From CALODP01 sp942492055 (GTDB taxonomy: Bacteria; Bacteroidota; Ignavibacteria; Ignavibacteriales; Melioribacteraceae), in contig CALODP010000025.1 in assembly GCA_942492055.1 (NCBI GenBank), positions 270,717 to 334,716 on the forward strand: 64,000 bases of DNA, written 5' to 3'. Each line of letters opens with the position of its first letter. Position 1 is the first letter of the stretch. A model generated the notes under the pieces. It was not told the DNA's origin, did not search any database, and saw nothing but the letters and a program-made list of their open reading frames with translations. Position numbers and translations under genes: made by a program. Positions 53,905-63,199 of the stretch are shown here, piece by piece.

Positions 53905-54677
53905 CTTCTGATAATTCCTCTTGTAGTGCTTTCAAGAAAATCGAGTACGCTTTGTGCCCATTCGTTACCTGCGAATTCTTCGGCAATAATTTTTCTAGCT
54001 TGTCCGAAGTTGTGTTTTTTCGAATAAAGAATTGCATATACACCTTTTAGGGTATCAATCGCTTCCTTCGAAAATCCTCTTCTTTTAAGGCCAACAACAT
54101 TTAAGCCTGCAAAACGAAGGGGAGAGCCGCCTGCAAGTACATATGGGGGAACATCTGCAATTACTCTTAGTCCGCCACCTATCATAGCGTGATCACCGAT
54201 TTTTGAAAACTGATGAACAGGAGTAGTGCCGCCGATTATAACCCAGTTCCCAACATGAGCATGACCACCAATTTGTACACCATTGGATAAAATTACATTA
54301 TCTCCGAGAATACAATCATGAGCTATATGCGCGTAAGCCATAAGTAAGCAATTACTACCGATTCGTGATTCGTAAGATTCAGTTGTTCCTTTATGCAGAG
54401 TGACAAACTCTCTGATTACGCAATTATCACCAATGTGAAAGAATGTTTGTTCATCACCGAATTTTAGGTCTTGAGGAAGATTTGAAACCGAAGCTCCCTG
54501 AAAGATTTTTACGTTGTTACCGATTCGGGCACCATTGTATATGCACACATTCGGTCCGATTGAACAATTTTCACCGATAACTACGTCATCTTCGATATAG
54601 ACATTTGGTCCGATTGTTATATTATCGCCAAGCTCTGCTTTTGAGCTTACTATTGCTGTTGGATGAATATTATTCAT
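53901..54677 (-). CDS. lpxA: UDP-N-acetylglucosamine acyltransferase
   Basis: 258 residues of left-handed beta-helix hexapeptide repeats, with H117 and H120 in AYAHIAHDC; H120 corresponds to the catalytic His125 of the E. coli enzyme. The C-terminal helices (GFSKEAIDTLKGVYAILYS) complete the LpxA form. It is the first committed step of lipid A synthesis, using acyl-ACP. It follows lpxC-fabZ by 14 nt on the same strand. Nothing is missing. Confidence 0.96.
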   Translation of the reverse strand: MNNIHPTAIVSSKAELGDNITIGPNVYIEDDVVIGENCSIGPNVCIYNGARIGNNVKIFQGASVSNLPQDLKFGDEQTFFHIGDNCVIREFVTLHKGTTESYESRIGSNCLLMAYAHIAHDCILGDNVILSNGVQIGGHAHVGNWVIIGGTTPVHQFSKIGDHAMIGGGLRVIADVPPYVLAGGSPLRFAGLNVVGLKRRGFSKEAIDTLKGVYAILYSKKHNFGQARKIIAEEFAGNEWAQSVLDFLESTTRGIIRR

Positions 54678-54691
54678 TACAATATCCTTTT

Positions 54692-56104
54692 TTAGTTCTC
54701 TGGAGTATTTTGTCTATCAACAACAGCCGCAACAAATTCAGCTTCGGCTACTAATTTATTATCAACAAAGGCTTTTCCTTTAATAGAAACATATCGTGCC
54801 TTTTTACTAACTAATTCTGCTTCCAGAACCAATTGATCTCCGGGCACTACAGGTTTTCGGAATTTAGCTTTATCAATTGTCATAAACATTACAAGCTTTT
54901 CTTCCGGATTCGGTAAAGAGTTCAAAAGAAGAATTCCACCTGATTGAGCCATTGCTTCGAGTATTAATACACCCGGCATTACCGGTTCGCTAGGGAAATG
55001 TCCTTGGAAAAATGGTTCGTTAATGGAAACTGATTTAATTCCAGTTACTTTTTTGTCAAATTCCAAATCAATGATTTTATCGACTAGTAGGAAAGGATAT
55101 CTATGCGGAAGTATTCTCTTTATCGCATTGATATCGAAAATGATACCTTCCTTTTTTACATTCTGATATTTCTTGACTAGTTTCTTTTGTTGATAAAGTT
55201 TTCTGACCTTTTTTGCAAACTCAACATTGGCTTTGTGTCCTGGACGAGCTGCCAATATTTGAGCTTTTATCGGAGCCCCGATCAAAGCAAGATCCCCGAT
55301 CATATCAAGACATTTATGTCGTACAGGTTCGTTTTTATAACGTAGAGTCTTTCCGTTTAAGAACCCGTTTTCATTAACTTTTATCGTTTCATCCAATCCG
55401 AGTTTCTCGGATAATTCTTCGTAAGCTTTTTCGTCATAATCTCTATCAACAATAACAACGGCGTTATCTAAGTTTCCACCTTTTATAAGTCCTTTGTTTG
55501 CTAACGCCTCTACTTCGCTTAAGAAACAAAATGTTCTTGCAGAAGCAAATTCACTTACAAATTCGTTTTCCAGACTAAATAGGCCGGTATGCTGACTACC
55601 GAGAGCCGGATTAAAATAGTCTACCATAACCGTTATTCTATAATCGTTTAAGGGAAGAGCTACAATATCAATTTGAGCTTCTTCATCATGATGCATGACG
55701 GTTTCATCGATTATCAGGTAATCTTTCGGTGCATCTTGATCTTCAAATCCTGCTTCTTGAAGTTTTTCTACGAACTTTATAGCGCTTCCATCGCCTACCG
55801 GTGGCTCGATACCATCAATCTCTATTCTTATATTGTCTATTTGAAGGCCGGCGACTGCAGCTAAAACATGTTCTACTGTATGAACTTTTGCTTCTCCGAG
55901 TCCAAGAGTTGTCCCTCGTGAAATATCAACAACGTAGTCTGCGTTTGCGGGTATTTCAGGATTATCAGCGAGATCAACTCTGATAAATCTTATTCCATAA
56001 TTTTCCGGTGCCGGATTGAAAGTCATTTTCGTCGCAGTTCCCGTATGAAGTCCGGTTCCTGAAATGGAAACACTTTTCTGTATAGTTCGCTGTTTTTCTA
56101 ACAT
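54692..56104 (-). CDS. lpxC/fabZ: Bifunctional LpxC deacetylase / FabZ hydroxyacyl-ACP dehydratase
   Basis: 470 residues. The N-terminal 300 form LpxC, with zinc-binding His in VHTVEHVLAA and HKCLDMIGD, and the downstream RPGHKANV segment. The C-terminal 150 form FabZ, with LPHRYPFLLVDKI and the catalytic region FFQGHFPSEPVMPGVLILEAMAQ. One protein thus performs the second lipid A step and a fatty-acid dehydration that competes for the same hydroxyacyl-ACP. The fusion is typical of Bacteroidota and relatives, and it is a taxonomic marker here. It is flanked by lpxD and lpxA. Confidence 0.96.
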   Translation of the reverse strand: MLEKQRTIQKSVSISGTGLHTGTATKMTFNPAPENYGIRFIRVDLADNPEIPANADYVVDISRGTTLGLGEAKVHTVEHVLAAVAGLQIDNIRIEIDGIEPPVGDGSAIKFVEKLQEAGFEDQDAPKDYLIIDETVMHHDEEAQIDIVALPLNDYRITVMVDYFNPALGSQHTGLFSLENEFVSEFASARTFCFLSEVEALANKGLIKGGNLDNAVVIVDRDYDEKAYEELSEKLGLDETIKVNENGFLNGKTLRYKNEPVRHKCLDMIGDLALIGAPIKAQILAARPGHKANVEFAKKVRKLYQQKKLVKKYQNVKKEGIIFDINAIKRILPHRYPFLLVDKIIDLEFDKKVTGIKSVSINEPFFQGHFPSEPVMPGVLILEAMAQSGGILLLNSLPNPEEKLVMFMTIDKAKFRKPVVPGDQLVLEAELVSKKARYVSIKGKAFVDNKLVAEAEFVAAVVDRQNTPEN

Positions 56105-56117
56105 TAAACTTTTGCCT

Positions 56118-57164
56118 CTAACTGTTTTTATTCAAATTCTCTTCTAGTTCTTTAAGTCTCTTTTCCAAATCTCTTATCTTTTTTGCGTATTCCGGCAAAT
56201 TTCTGAAATGGGCTTCAAGTTTTAAACTGGTTCCCATCTCCTTGGCCGGATAACCGAAAAACTTACCTGATTTGGTAATCGACTTTGAAATTCCCGATTG
56301 AGCTCCGACAATTACTTGGTCGGCAATCTCAATGTGCCCGGTAACTCCAACTTGACCAGCAAATATACAATTTTTTCCAATCTTTGTACTCCCCGCAATT
56401 CCTGTTTGTGAAGAAATTGCAGTGTTTTCACCGATCTCAACATTATGAGCAATTTGTACCAGATTATCTATCTTTGTTCCACGTTTGATGATTGTTGAAC
56501 CCATTGCGGCTCTGTCTATTGAAACATTAGAGCCTATTTCAACATCATCTTCAATAATTACATTACCTATTTGAGGAACTTTGTTGTATTCCCCTTTCGA
56601 AGTGGGGGAGTATCCGAAGCCATCTGACCCCAAGACAGTTCCGGAGTGAATAATCACATTACTTCCAATCTGTGTTTCTTCTCTAAGAGTAACATTCGGA
56701 TAAATCAGTGTGTCGGATCCGACCGTTACATTATCCATTAGTACTGTATTGTGATATATTTTTGTGTTCTCTTGAACAATACAACCATCCGAGATTACAA
56801 CGTTTTCACCTAATGCTACATTTTTTCCAATTGTTGCTTTGGGGGAGATCACAGCCGATTTTGCAATTCCGTTAAGTGTAAGCGCAGGCTTGAACAACTT
56901 GATAATAATTGATTGAAAAGCAACATCAGGCTTTTCTACTTCGATATAAGTAATATCTTCTCTGGTTTTTTCAAGGCTTGGTTTTACTATAACCGCTGAT
57001 GCTTTTGTGGTTGATAAATACTTTTCGTATGCCGGTAGGTACAGAAAGGTAAGGTCTCCTTCTACGGATTCTTGAATTTTGGAAACATTAAATATTTCTA
57101 ATTCAGGATTCCCAATAATACGACCGCCGATTAGATCGGCGGCATCTTTTACTTTTATTTTCAT
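56118..57164 (-). CDS. lpxD: UDP-3-O-acylglucosamine N-acyltransferase
   Basis: 348 residues. The N-terminal uridine-binding domain (KVKDAADLIGGRIIGNPE) precedes hexapeptide-repeat beta helix (IGKNVALGENVVISDG...). The catalytic His is in LVQIAHNVEIGENTAISS, corresponding to His239 of E. coli LpxD. A C-terminal coiled-coil segment (KKIRDLEKRLKELEENL) follows. It adds the second acyl chain in lipid A synthesis. It sits six nt after the second skp gene. Confidence 0.96.
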   Translation of the reverse strand: MKIKVKDAADLIGGRIIGNPELEIFNVSKIQESVEGDLTFLYLPAYEKYLSTTKASAVIVKPSLEKTREDITYIEVEKPDVAFQSIIIKLFKPALTLNGIAKSAVISPKATIGKNVALGENVVISDGCIVQENTKIYHNTVLMDNVTVGSDTLIYPNVTLREETQIGSNVIIHSGTVLGSDGFGYSPTSKGEYNKVPQIGNVIIEDDVEIGSNVSIDRAAMGSTIIKRGTKIDNLVQIAHNVEIGENTAISSQTGIAGSTKIGKNCIFAGQVGVTGHIEIADQVIVGAQSGISKSITKSGKFFGYPAKEMGTSLKLEAHFRNLPEYAKKIRDLEKRLKELEENLNKNS

Positions 57165-57170
57165 GAATAA

Positions 57171-57680
57171 TCATTTCAATTTTTCTAAAACAAGGTTAGT
57201 TACATCAAATTTTTCTTTTGCATAAAGAAAAACGATATCTCCGCTTCTATCGAAAACGAAATCCAATTCTTCATCCTTTGCAACTTCTTGAATTGCGTTA
57301 AATATCTTGTTTTGAATTGGTTTCATCAGCTCTTCTTGATTTTTGTATAATTCACCATTGTGGCCGAATTTTTTCTGTTTGAAATCCGCTATTTCCTTTT
57401 CCAATTTCATCAGTTGTTTTTCAATTTGGGCTCTTTTCCTTTGACTCATAATGAGCTTTCTTTCGTCATACTCATTAAATTGGCGTTTGAAATCGTTTTC
57501 CTTTTTTGCCAATTCATCTTGCCATTCTTGAACCAAAGCGTCCAATCGTTTTTGTGCGTCTTGAGCTTCCGGAAGCTTTTCCATAATCGTGTCGGAATCG
57601 ACATAACCGATTTTCAGTTGAGCAAATGTGATCAAGCTAGGAATAAGAAGTATACTAAGAAGTAAGCTGATTTTTTTCAT
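57171..57680 (-). CDS. Skp/OmpH-family periplasmic chaperone, copy 1
   Basis: 169 residues: signal peptide ending TFAQ, the LKIGYVDSDTIMEKLPEAQ start typical of OmpH/Skp, a long charged coiled-coil region (about residues 45-110, rich in Lys/Glu/Gln), and a C-terminal strand (LDFVFDRSGDIVFLYA). Skp trimers hold unfolded outer-membrane proteins. The neighbouring gene is a paralogue, and bamA precedes both, as in many Bacteroidota. Confidence 0.9.
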   Translation of the reverse strand: MKKISLLLSILLIPSLITFAQLKIGYVDSDTIMEKLPEAQDAQKRLDALVQEWQDELAKKENDFKRQFNEYDERKLIMSQRKRAQIEKQLMKLEKEIADFKQKKFGHNGELYKNQEELMKPIQNKIFNAIQEVAKDEELDFVFDRSGDIVFLYAKEKFDVTNLVLEKLK

Positions 57681-57692
57681 TTGCGATTCCTC

Positions 57693-58205
57693 TTATTTTT
57701 TTCTGAGTTGGTCTAATACCTTAAATGTCATATTATATTCGTCGTCAGCGTAAAGGAGAATAACATCACCTGTTTTGTCAAAGATAAATTTCATCCCTTC
57801 AGCTTTGGCAACCTTTGAGATCGCATCAACAATCTCGTTTTTGATAGGAGTCATTAATTCTTGTTGTTTCTGGAACAATTCACCTTGCTGACCGAATTTT
57901 TGCTGAGTGAACATCTGAATTTGCTGTTGTAATCTAACTAAGTTTTGCTCAGTTTCTTTTTGTTTGTCAGGAGTCATCATTGATTTTTGTTTTTCATAAG
58001 CCATATACTGATTTTGCAATTCAGTATTCAAGCTGTCTCTTGATTTGGCCCACTTGCTTGCCAATGCGTCCATATCGCTCTGAGCTTTGATTGCCGGAGC
58101 ATATTGAGCTAAAATCGCTTGTGAATCAACATAACCAATTTTTTGTCCTTGCGCAAAAACTGTTGCTGCAGTTAAGAATATAACAGTTAATAATAACTTT
58201 TTCAC
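57693..58205 (-). CDS. Skp/OmpH-family periplasmic chaperone, copy 2
   Basis: 170 residues from a GTG start with GAGG about six nt upstream; the ATG overlapping it is out of frame. Signal peptide ends VFAQ. The body is a Gln/Lys/Glu-rich coiled coil, and the C-terminal strand reads MKFIFDKTGDVILLYA. It resembles copy 1 throughout but is more glutamine-rich. Order is bamA, this gene, then copy 1. Confidence 0.9.
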   Translation of the reverse strand: MKKLLLTVIFLTAATVFAQGQKIGYVDSQAILAQYAPAIKAQSDMDALASKWAKSRDSLNTELQNQYMAYEKQKSMMTPDKQKETEQNLVRLQQQIQMFTQQKFGQQGELFQKQQELMTPIKNEIVDAISKVAKAEGMKFIFDKTGDVILLYADDEYNMTFKVLDQLRKK

Positions 58206-58235
58206 ATTATCCTCGATAATTTATTGTTGTTAATA

Positions 58236-60734
58236 CTAAAAACCTTTTCCGAATTGAAAATGGAATAACCAGCCTGGGTCACTGCCATCAACACTTTTTT
58301 TATCAAAACCATAACCCCAGTCAAAACCAATTAAACCGATTGGGTTGATTAATAATCTTGCTCCGAAACCAACCGATCTTTTCAGATCAAACAGATCAGT
58401 GTCATGTAAATTTCTGGCTACATTCCCAGCTTCGGCAAATGCTAAGACATATATTGGCATTGGTTCCAAAGTTAGTGCCGCTCTTAATTCCATGGAAAAT
58501 TTGGTCATTACTCTTCCTCCGGCTTCATCTCCGAACGTATTTTTAGGTCCAATGCTTCTATCTTCATAACCTCTTAATGGTGTAGTCGCAATTACCATTC
58601 CGTTTCCTCCCATAAAAAAGAAATCGAATGGTTTAAGTTTTGTTTCCTTTTCCAACTCATCTAGATATGACATCTCTGCACTGGAGTAAAGAGCTATTCT
58701 ATTGGTATTAAAAAGTCTTCTGTAAGTTTCACTTCTGAATTGTAACTTATAAAAATCAACATTTCCCGGGAGAATAGGACCACCCGATAATTCTGCGTTT
58801 AATGATATTCGAGAACCTTGAGAAGGGAATATCGGATTATCTATATCATTACGAGAAATTGTAAACCCTAGTGTATATTCACGGGATAGTCCTTCCACAT
58901 AGTATTTTTGACCATTTATTACGTCATTATATTGAAATCGTCCCATTCCCTGTATATAAAAATATCTATCAGGCCAACTAAGGCGTCTACCTACTCGGAG
59001 TGTTATACCGGATTGACGCAAATCGTAAACGTATCGTTGGCGAGTATCAAAAACATCAAACCCTACTGAGGTTGGTGTATCCATAAACCATGGTTCGGTA
59101 AAACCAAGATTGAATGTTCTGTAGTAATTTCCAACTCCAAATTGCCAGTTGAAGTTCAAAATTTGGCCTCCGCCCAGCTGGAATGGCTCTGAAATCGAGA
59201 AGTTTGTTAACGTTACCCCAATGGCACCACTAAATCCGAAACTACCGCTATATCCTACAGACGCATTAAGATAATCACTCGATTTTTCCTCAACATTGTA
59301 TATTAAATTAACAGTACTATCGTTAACCGGTGTTGGATTAACTCCGGATTGATATAGCTTTTCAACATTGAAGTATTTTAGATTAGCTAATTGCTGCAAA
59401 CTGTTTATTACCATTGATCTGCTATAGTAATCTCCCGGAGCGGTTAATAATTCTCTTCTGATCACCTTATCTTTTGTTCTGTCGTTTCCGGTGATGTCGA
59501 TTCTTCCGACTCTAAAGCGATTGTTCTCAGTTACTCTGATTACTATGTCCAAAGAATCGTTTGAAACTTTTTCTTCTCTTGTCGTTAGATTAAAACCCAA
59601 ATAACCATTGTCCTGGTACATGGAAGAAACGTCTGTCTGTTGCTGATTAAATCTAAGATTTTGATTGAATCGTTCGTAATCGAACAGATCACCTTTCGCG
59701 AAGTTGAGTCGTCTGTTCAGATCTTGGTTACTATATACCGTGTTTCCTTCCCAGACGATATTTCTTACAATATATTGAGGACCTTCATAAATTTTTAATC
59801 CAATCTCAACTTCCGTTTTATCTTCCGAGTATTTCAATGTATCGGCAAGTATTTCGAAATCTCTATATCCGTTCTTTCTATAAAATGTTGTAAGAAGAGC
59901 TTTATCCTTTTCATAATCTTCTTTATTCAGATTTGCGCTACTCCAAAACTTCCACCATTTTTTTTCCGAAGTTTCATCAAATTCTCCTTTCAAGTCACTA
60001 TCTTCGAAAGCAGAGTTTCCCGAAAAAGATATTTTGGCTACGGATACTTCTTCTCCTTCCTCAACATCAAAAACCAAAAGAACTCTTTTCTCTATCTTCT
60101 TTACAATATTTCCTCTTCTGACCCTATCATAGTCATAAACAATCTCATACTCATCATTCGGATCATTATTGTTTACCCAAGTAGCAGTGATTTCGTCATC
60201 GGTTGTATCGGACTTGGCATAGTGAAAAAGATTATGAGCAATTTTTACATTGAGAAAACCTTCCTCTTCATATAGCTTGAAAATCTCTCTTTTTGATTTA
60301 TATATGGATTGAGGTTTTAAGATTTGTCCGGTTGTAAAGGATACTTCTTTGTCGATATCCTCTTCATCCAATTCATCCAATCCTCGAAGAACGAATTTCT
60401 CAATACGGGGATATTCATTGAGTTTAATCAATAAGAATACACCGTTATTCACTTTTCTTTCGATTTCAATATTAATATCGGCATCAAAAATTCCAAGAGA
60501 CCATAATCTTTTAACTGCTGTAACAGTTGCGTCACCCGGGATTTCGATTTCATCTCCAACTTTCAAGCCGCTATTTGCAATTATTGTGGCAGGATCAGCG
60601 GTTTTATTTCCTTCTACCGCAATGCCCAAAATTTTGTAATGCGCCTTCTGCATTTGGGAATATGCATTAACTGAGAATAAAACTAAAAATAATAAGCTAA
60701 ATTTGAGCCACTTGTTTGGAAAGCTTTTCAGCAT
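58236..60734 (-). CDS. bamA: BamA, outer-membrane protein assembly factor
   Basis: The start is ATG 60734, which gives a normal signal peptide (KWLKFSLLFLVLFSVNAYS); the longer reading from 60821 lies inside uppS. 832 residues, overlapping uppS by 38 nt. Five POTRA-like domains are suggested (KILGIAVEGNKTADPATI..., AKISFSGNSAFEDSDLKGEF, VRNIVWEGNTVYSNQDLNRRL, RVGRIDITGNDRTKDKVIRR), then a barrel with the L6 motif (TPLRGYEDRSIGPKN) and terminal strand (GWLFHFQFGKGF). It is the essential core of the BAM machine and the target of SurA and Skp. Confidence 0.95.
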   Translation of the reverse strand: MLKSFPNKWLKFSLLFLVLFSVNAYSQMQKAHYKILGIAVEGNKTADPATIIANSGLKVGDEIEIPGDATVTAVKRLWSLGIFDADINIEIERKVNNGVFLLIKLNEYPRIEKFVLRGLDELDEEDIDKEVSFTTGQILKPQSIYKSKREIFKLYEEEGFLNVKIAHNLFHYAKSDTTDDEITATWVNNNDPNDEYEIVYDYDRVRRGNIVKKIEKRVLLVFDVEEGEEVSVAKISFSGNSAFEDSDLKGEFDETSEKKWWKFWSSANLNKEDYEKDKALLTTFYRKNGYRDFEILADTLKYSEDKTEVEIGLKIYEGPQYIVRNIVWEGNTVYSNQDLNRRLNFAKGDLFDYERFNQNLRFNQQQTDVSSMYQDNGYLGFNLTTREEKVSNDSLDIVIRVTENNRFRVGRIDITGNDRTKDKVIRRELLTAPGDYYSRSMVINSLQQLANLKYFNVEKLYQSGVNPTPVNDSTVNLIYNVEEKSSDYLNASVGYSGSFGFSGAIGVTLTNFSISEPFQLGGGQILNFNWQFGVGNYYRTFNLGFTEPWFMDTPTSVGFDVFDTRQRYVYDLRQSGITLRVGRRLSWPDRYFYIQGMGRFQYNDVINGQKYYVEGLSREYTLGFTISRNDIDNPIFPSQGSRISLNAELSGGPILPGNVDFYKLQFRSETYRRLFNTNRIALYSSAEMSYLDELEKETKLKPFDFFFMGGNGMVIATTPLRGYEDRSIGPKNTFGDEAGGRVMTKFSMELRAALTLEPMPIYVLAFAEAGNVARNLHDTDLFDLKRSVGFGARLLINPIGLIGFDWGYGFDKKSVDGSDPGWLFHFQFGKGF

Positions 60735-61539
60735 GTTCTTGGTCTTTGCGGTTGTTTGATAATTGTTCACTAACAAGTCCAAATCTTCTCTCTCTTCTTT
60801 GATAATCATTAATTGCTTCAATTAGATTACGGCATTTGAAATCCGGCCATAGTGTATTGGTTACATACATTTCTGAGTATGCGACCTGCCATAACAGAAA
60901 ATTGCTTATTCTCATTTCACCGCCACTTCTGATTAGTAAATCAGGATCAGGAATATCACCTGTAGATAAACTAGCCGAAATCAAATTCTCATCAATCTCT
61001 TCCGGCGAAATTATACCATCAGCAGCTTTTTTTGCAATTTCCCTCACGGCTTCTGTAATTTCCCATCTGCCGCTATAGCTGAGAGCAAGATTCAACACCA
61101 TTTTTGTGTTGTTTTTTGTTTTTTCAAAAGCATCATTCAATTCTTTCTGAACAACCTTCGGTAATTTATCCATGTTACCAATTGTTGTCAGTCTTATGTT
61201 ATTGGCATGTAGAGAGTCTGTTTCGTCTTGCAAACTTTTTACTACCAATCGCATAAGTGTGGAAACTTCAGCTCTTGGTCTTTTCCAATTTTCAGTGGAA
61301 AAAGTATAAAGGGTCAAGTACTTTACTCCAATGGTTGTACATGCCTCTACCATTTCTCTTACGGTTTCAATTCCTGCTCTGTGCCCGAAAACTCTGATTT
61401 TACCCTGTTTCTTGGCCCACCTGCCATTTCCATCCATAATAATGGCAATATGCTTCGGAATTTGTCCGCTATTCTTTACTTCTTCGATTAACTGTAAATC
61501 GTTACTAGATAATTTCTTATACAAGGTATCTTCACACAT
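60697..61539 (-). CDS. uppS: Isoprenyl (undecaprenyl) diphosphate synthase
   Basis: 280 residues. The catalytic Asp36 lies in IIMDGNGRWAKK, and the conserved GHRAGIETVRE and LTLYTFSTENWKRP segments follow; the C-terminal DPDLLIRSGGEMRISNFLLWQ(V)AYSE completes the family pattern. It makes the long-chain carrier lipid for peptidoglycan and O-antigen. The ATG at 61539 is supported by length. It is the first gene of the long minus-strand envelope run. Confidence 0.95.
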   Translation of the reverse strand: MCEDTLYKKLSSNDLQLIEEVKNSGQIPKHIAIIMDGNGRWAKKQGKIRVFGHRAGIETVREMVEACTTIGVKYLTLYTFSTENWKRPRAEVSTLMRLVVKSLQDETDSLHANNIRLTTIGNMDKLPKVVQKELNDAFEKTKNNTKMVLNLALSYSGRWEITEAVREIAKKAADGIISPEEIDENLISASLSTGDIPDPDLLIRSGGEMRISNFLLWQVAYSEMYVTNTLWPDFKCRNLIEAINDYQRRERRFGLVSEQLSNNRKDQEHAEKLSKQVAQI

Positions 61540-61747
61540 TTTTAAATAGACTTTCGAAGATAGTTTACCACACTCTAAATGTCAAGCATAGCACTATAAT
61601 CAACATTTTTTGCTCTTGCAACTCGACGTTTATACAATGCGAATCTTAATTTGATTCCAAAAATAATAAAAATAATTGGTACAAATTTATGCATTTATTA
61701 AGAATCATAAATAAAGATTTTAAGAATGGCAGATTTGGACTAAGTGG

Positions 61748-62122
61748 TTAATCAACTTTTATGATTTTAATAAATTGTTTATCGTGATCATTTAGGGATT
61801 TTAGAAGGTCGTTAATTTTGATTATAGAGTCTCGTGAAGCACCAATATAAAAATATGCTTGACGCTTGCTATTGCGTGTTATTAGGTAAGTAAGACGAGA
61901 TATTTTTGTAATCAGGTTTGGGGGTTCAAGATCATTCTGACTAATCAAAAAAGCCAAAACATATTTATTCTTGAACTTCCCGATAGCATCTACTTCAATT
62001 CCGGCTATCGGTTCGGGTGGGGGAAGATAAGTTCCGAATTTCCTACTTAATGTTAGGAATCCATCTTGCCAAAAATGAGCAATTAACCTATCAACCCTTT
62101 CCTTGTTCGATATTCTCGGCAT
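61748..62122 (-). CDS. Unrecognised small protein downstream of lexA (possible degenerate PD-(D/E)XK fold)
   Basis: 124 residues, ATG at 62122 with GAGGAA five nt upstream. I do not recognise the family with certainty. The segment GIEVDAIGKFKNKYVLAFLIS looks like the strand-loop-strand of PD-(D/E)XK nucleases, but the E/QxK lysine is not kept. Charged helices at both ends could bind nucleic acid. No signal peptide or membrane helix. It starts six nt after the WYL-like gene stop and belongs to the lexA operon. A nucleic-acid role is inference. Confidence 0.55.
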   Translation of the reverse strand: MPRISNKERVDRLIAHFWQDGFLTLSRKFGTYLPPPEPIAGIEVDAIGKFKNKYVLAFLISQNDLEPPNLITKISRLTYLITRNSKRQAYFYIGASRDSIIKINDLLKSLNDHDKQFIKIIKVD

Positions 62123-62128
62123 ATTTCC

Positions 62129-62380
62129 TCAATTGTAGTGTACCGAATTTAACGGAATAATAGGGGAAAAGCGTGAATAATTCAATACCTTTATATTCAT
62201 TATCTTATCATATTCGAACATTTTGATCTCATGAGAGTTGTTTACTCGTCCGAAAACGACCTTTTTCCCAAACTGATTCAGTGCTACATAATAGGGGTCC
62301 AAAACAACTTCTCGTAATTGATAGAGAAATTTAATTTTATTTCTTTGGGAGATTGCGTTATTAAAAATATGAGTCTTCAT
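62129..62380 (-). CDS. Minimal WYL-domain-like protein
   Basis: The start is ATG 62380, with GGAAAG close upstream; the TTG at 62407 falls inside lexA. 83 residues. The sequence ISQRNKIKFLYQ...VVLDPYYVALNQFGKKVVFGRVNNSHEIKMFEYDKI matches the core WYL pattern (Ile/Lys-rich strand, P-Y, then a VFGR strand and a final F-x-x-DKI segment). The usual N-terminal DNA-binding helix-turn-helix is absent. WYL domains sense ligands, often nucleic acid, in DNA-damage and defence regulators. It lies 14 nt after lexA and is read with it. The domain call is moderate. Confidence 0.6.
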   Translation of the reverse strand: MKTHIFNNAISQRNKIKFLYQLREVVLDPYYVALNQFGKKVVFGRVNNSHEIKMFEYDKIMNIKVLNYSRFSPIIPLNSVHYN

Positions 62381-62394
62381 TTTCTTTCCATAAA

Positions 62395-63021
62395 TTAATT
62401 GTACCAACGAAATACACCGATTACTTTTCCTACTATCGAAAAATCTTCATAATCTTTTACAACAATAGGTTGATAATTTTCATTTTCAGGTATTAAGATG
62501 ATTTTGCCTTTGTTTTGGGAAAATCTTTTGAGGGTAGCCTCGTTGCCTACTAAAGCTACTACAATTTCACCGTTTCTGGCTTCGCTCTGAGGTTGTACGA
62601 TTACTACATCTCCTTCTTGAATTCCGGCGTTTTGCATACTATCGCCACGAACTTTAAGACCGAAACAGTTCTTTTTATTCCCGAGCATTGAGATTCCCAA
62701 TGGAATTGTTCCCTCTACGTTTTCTTCAGCCAAGTTTAATGGTCCTGCGGCAATTCTTCCTACTATCGGAAGTTCAACGAGATCGTCATTTGCAGTTGAC
62801 GGGGTAGTGTCAAGAATGGTAATTGCTCGACTTGAGTTTTCCCCGGTTGTTATATACCCTTTCTTTATGAGAGCGTCCAGATGACGTTTTACACCAAAAG
62901 TACTCGCGATTTCGAAATGTTTTCCTATTTCCCTATAAGTAGGGGGGTATCCGTTCTCTTCCGTAAATCTCTTCAGAAAGTCCAGTATTTCTTGCTGCCG
63001 AGCTGTTAATTCTTTTTTCAT
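62395..63021 (-). CDS. lexA: LexA SOS repressor
   Basis: The start is ATG 63021, preceded by AAGGAA; the longer reading from 63075 overlaps the promoter. 208 residues. The winged helix lies at residues 1-68. The self-cleavage site is A92-G93 (RIAAG), with catalytic S128 (RGDSMQ) and K165 (EATLKRF). It represses SOS genes and cleaves itself when RecA filaments form. A promoter with a dyad lies just upstream (63041-63076), and two small genes follow closely, so the operon is probably damage-inducible. Confidence 0.97.
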   Translation of the reverse strand: MKKELTARQQEILDFLKRFTEENGYPPTYREIGKHFEIASTFGVKRHLDALIKKGYITTGENSSRAITILDTTPSTANDDLVELPIVGRIAAGPLNLAEENVEGTIPLGISMLGNKKNCFGLKVRGDSMQNAGIQEGDVVIVQPQSEARNGEIVVALVGNEATLKRFSQNKGKIILIPENENYQPIVVKDYEDFSIVGKVIGVFRWYN

Positions 63022-63045
63022 AATAGTGTTCCTTTGTTTACTTGC

Positions 63046-63075
63046 GAATATAGTGCGCAAAAATACACTAGTCAA
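63046..63075 (-). promoter_or_regulatory. lexA promoter with probable LexA operator
   Basis: On the minus strand TTGACT (63070-63075) and TATATT (63047-63052) are 17 nt apart. A dyad TAGTG (63051-63055) and CACTA (63066-63070), separated by 10 nt, covers the spacer and both edges. Such placement would block RNA polymerase. Operator identity is inference from position at lexA. Confidence 0.65.
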
Positions 63076-63159
63076 GAAAAAAAAGTTTTGATGGATATTT
63101 AAAATTTTAAAAGAGTACTGTTGGATATATCATTTTAGATTTCGAAGGGGGGGCACTAG

Positions 63160-63192
63160 AGAAAAAAAGAAAAGCGCCCCGGAAGGCGCTTT
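63160..63192 (-). terminator. Terminator of the branched-chain aminotransferase gene
   Basis: AAAGCGCC (63171-63178) pairs with GGCGCTTT (63185-63192) with a 6-nt loop. On the minus strand a T-rich tract follows (complement of the A run at 63162-63172). Confidence 0.88.
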
Positions 63193-63199
63193 TAATCTA

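Noticed and set aside
60735..60821. 29-residue N-terminal extension of BamA
   Set aside because: It would place polar residues before the signal peptide and lies wholly inside uppS.
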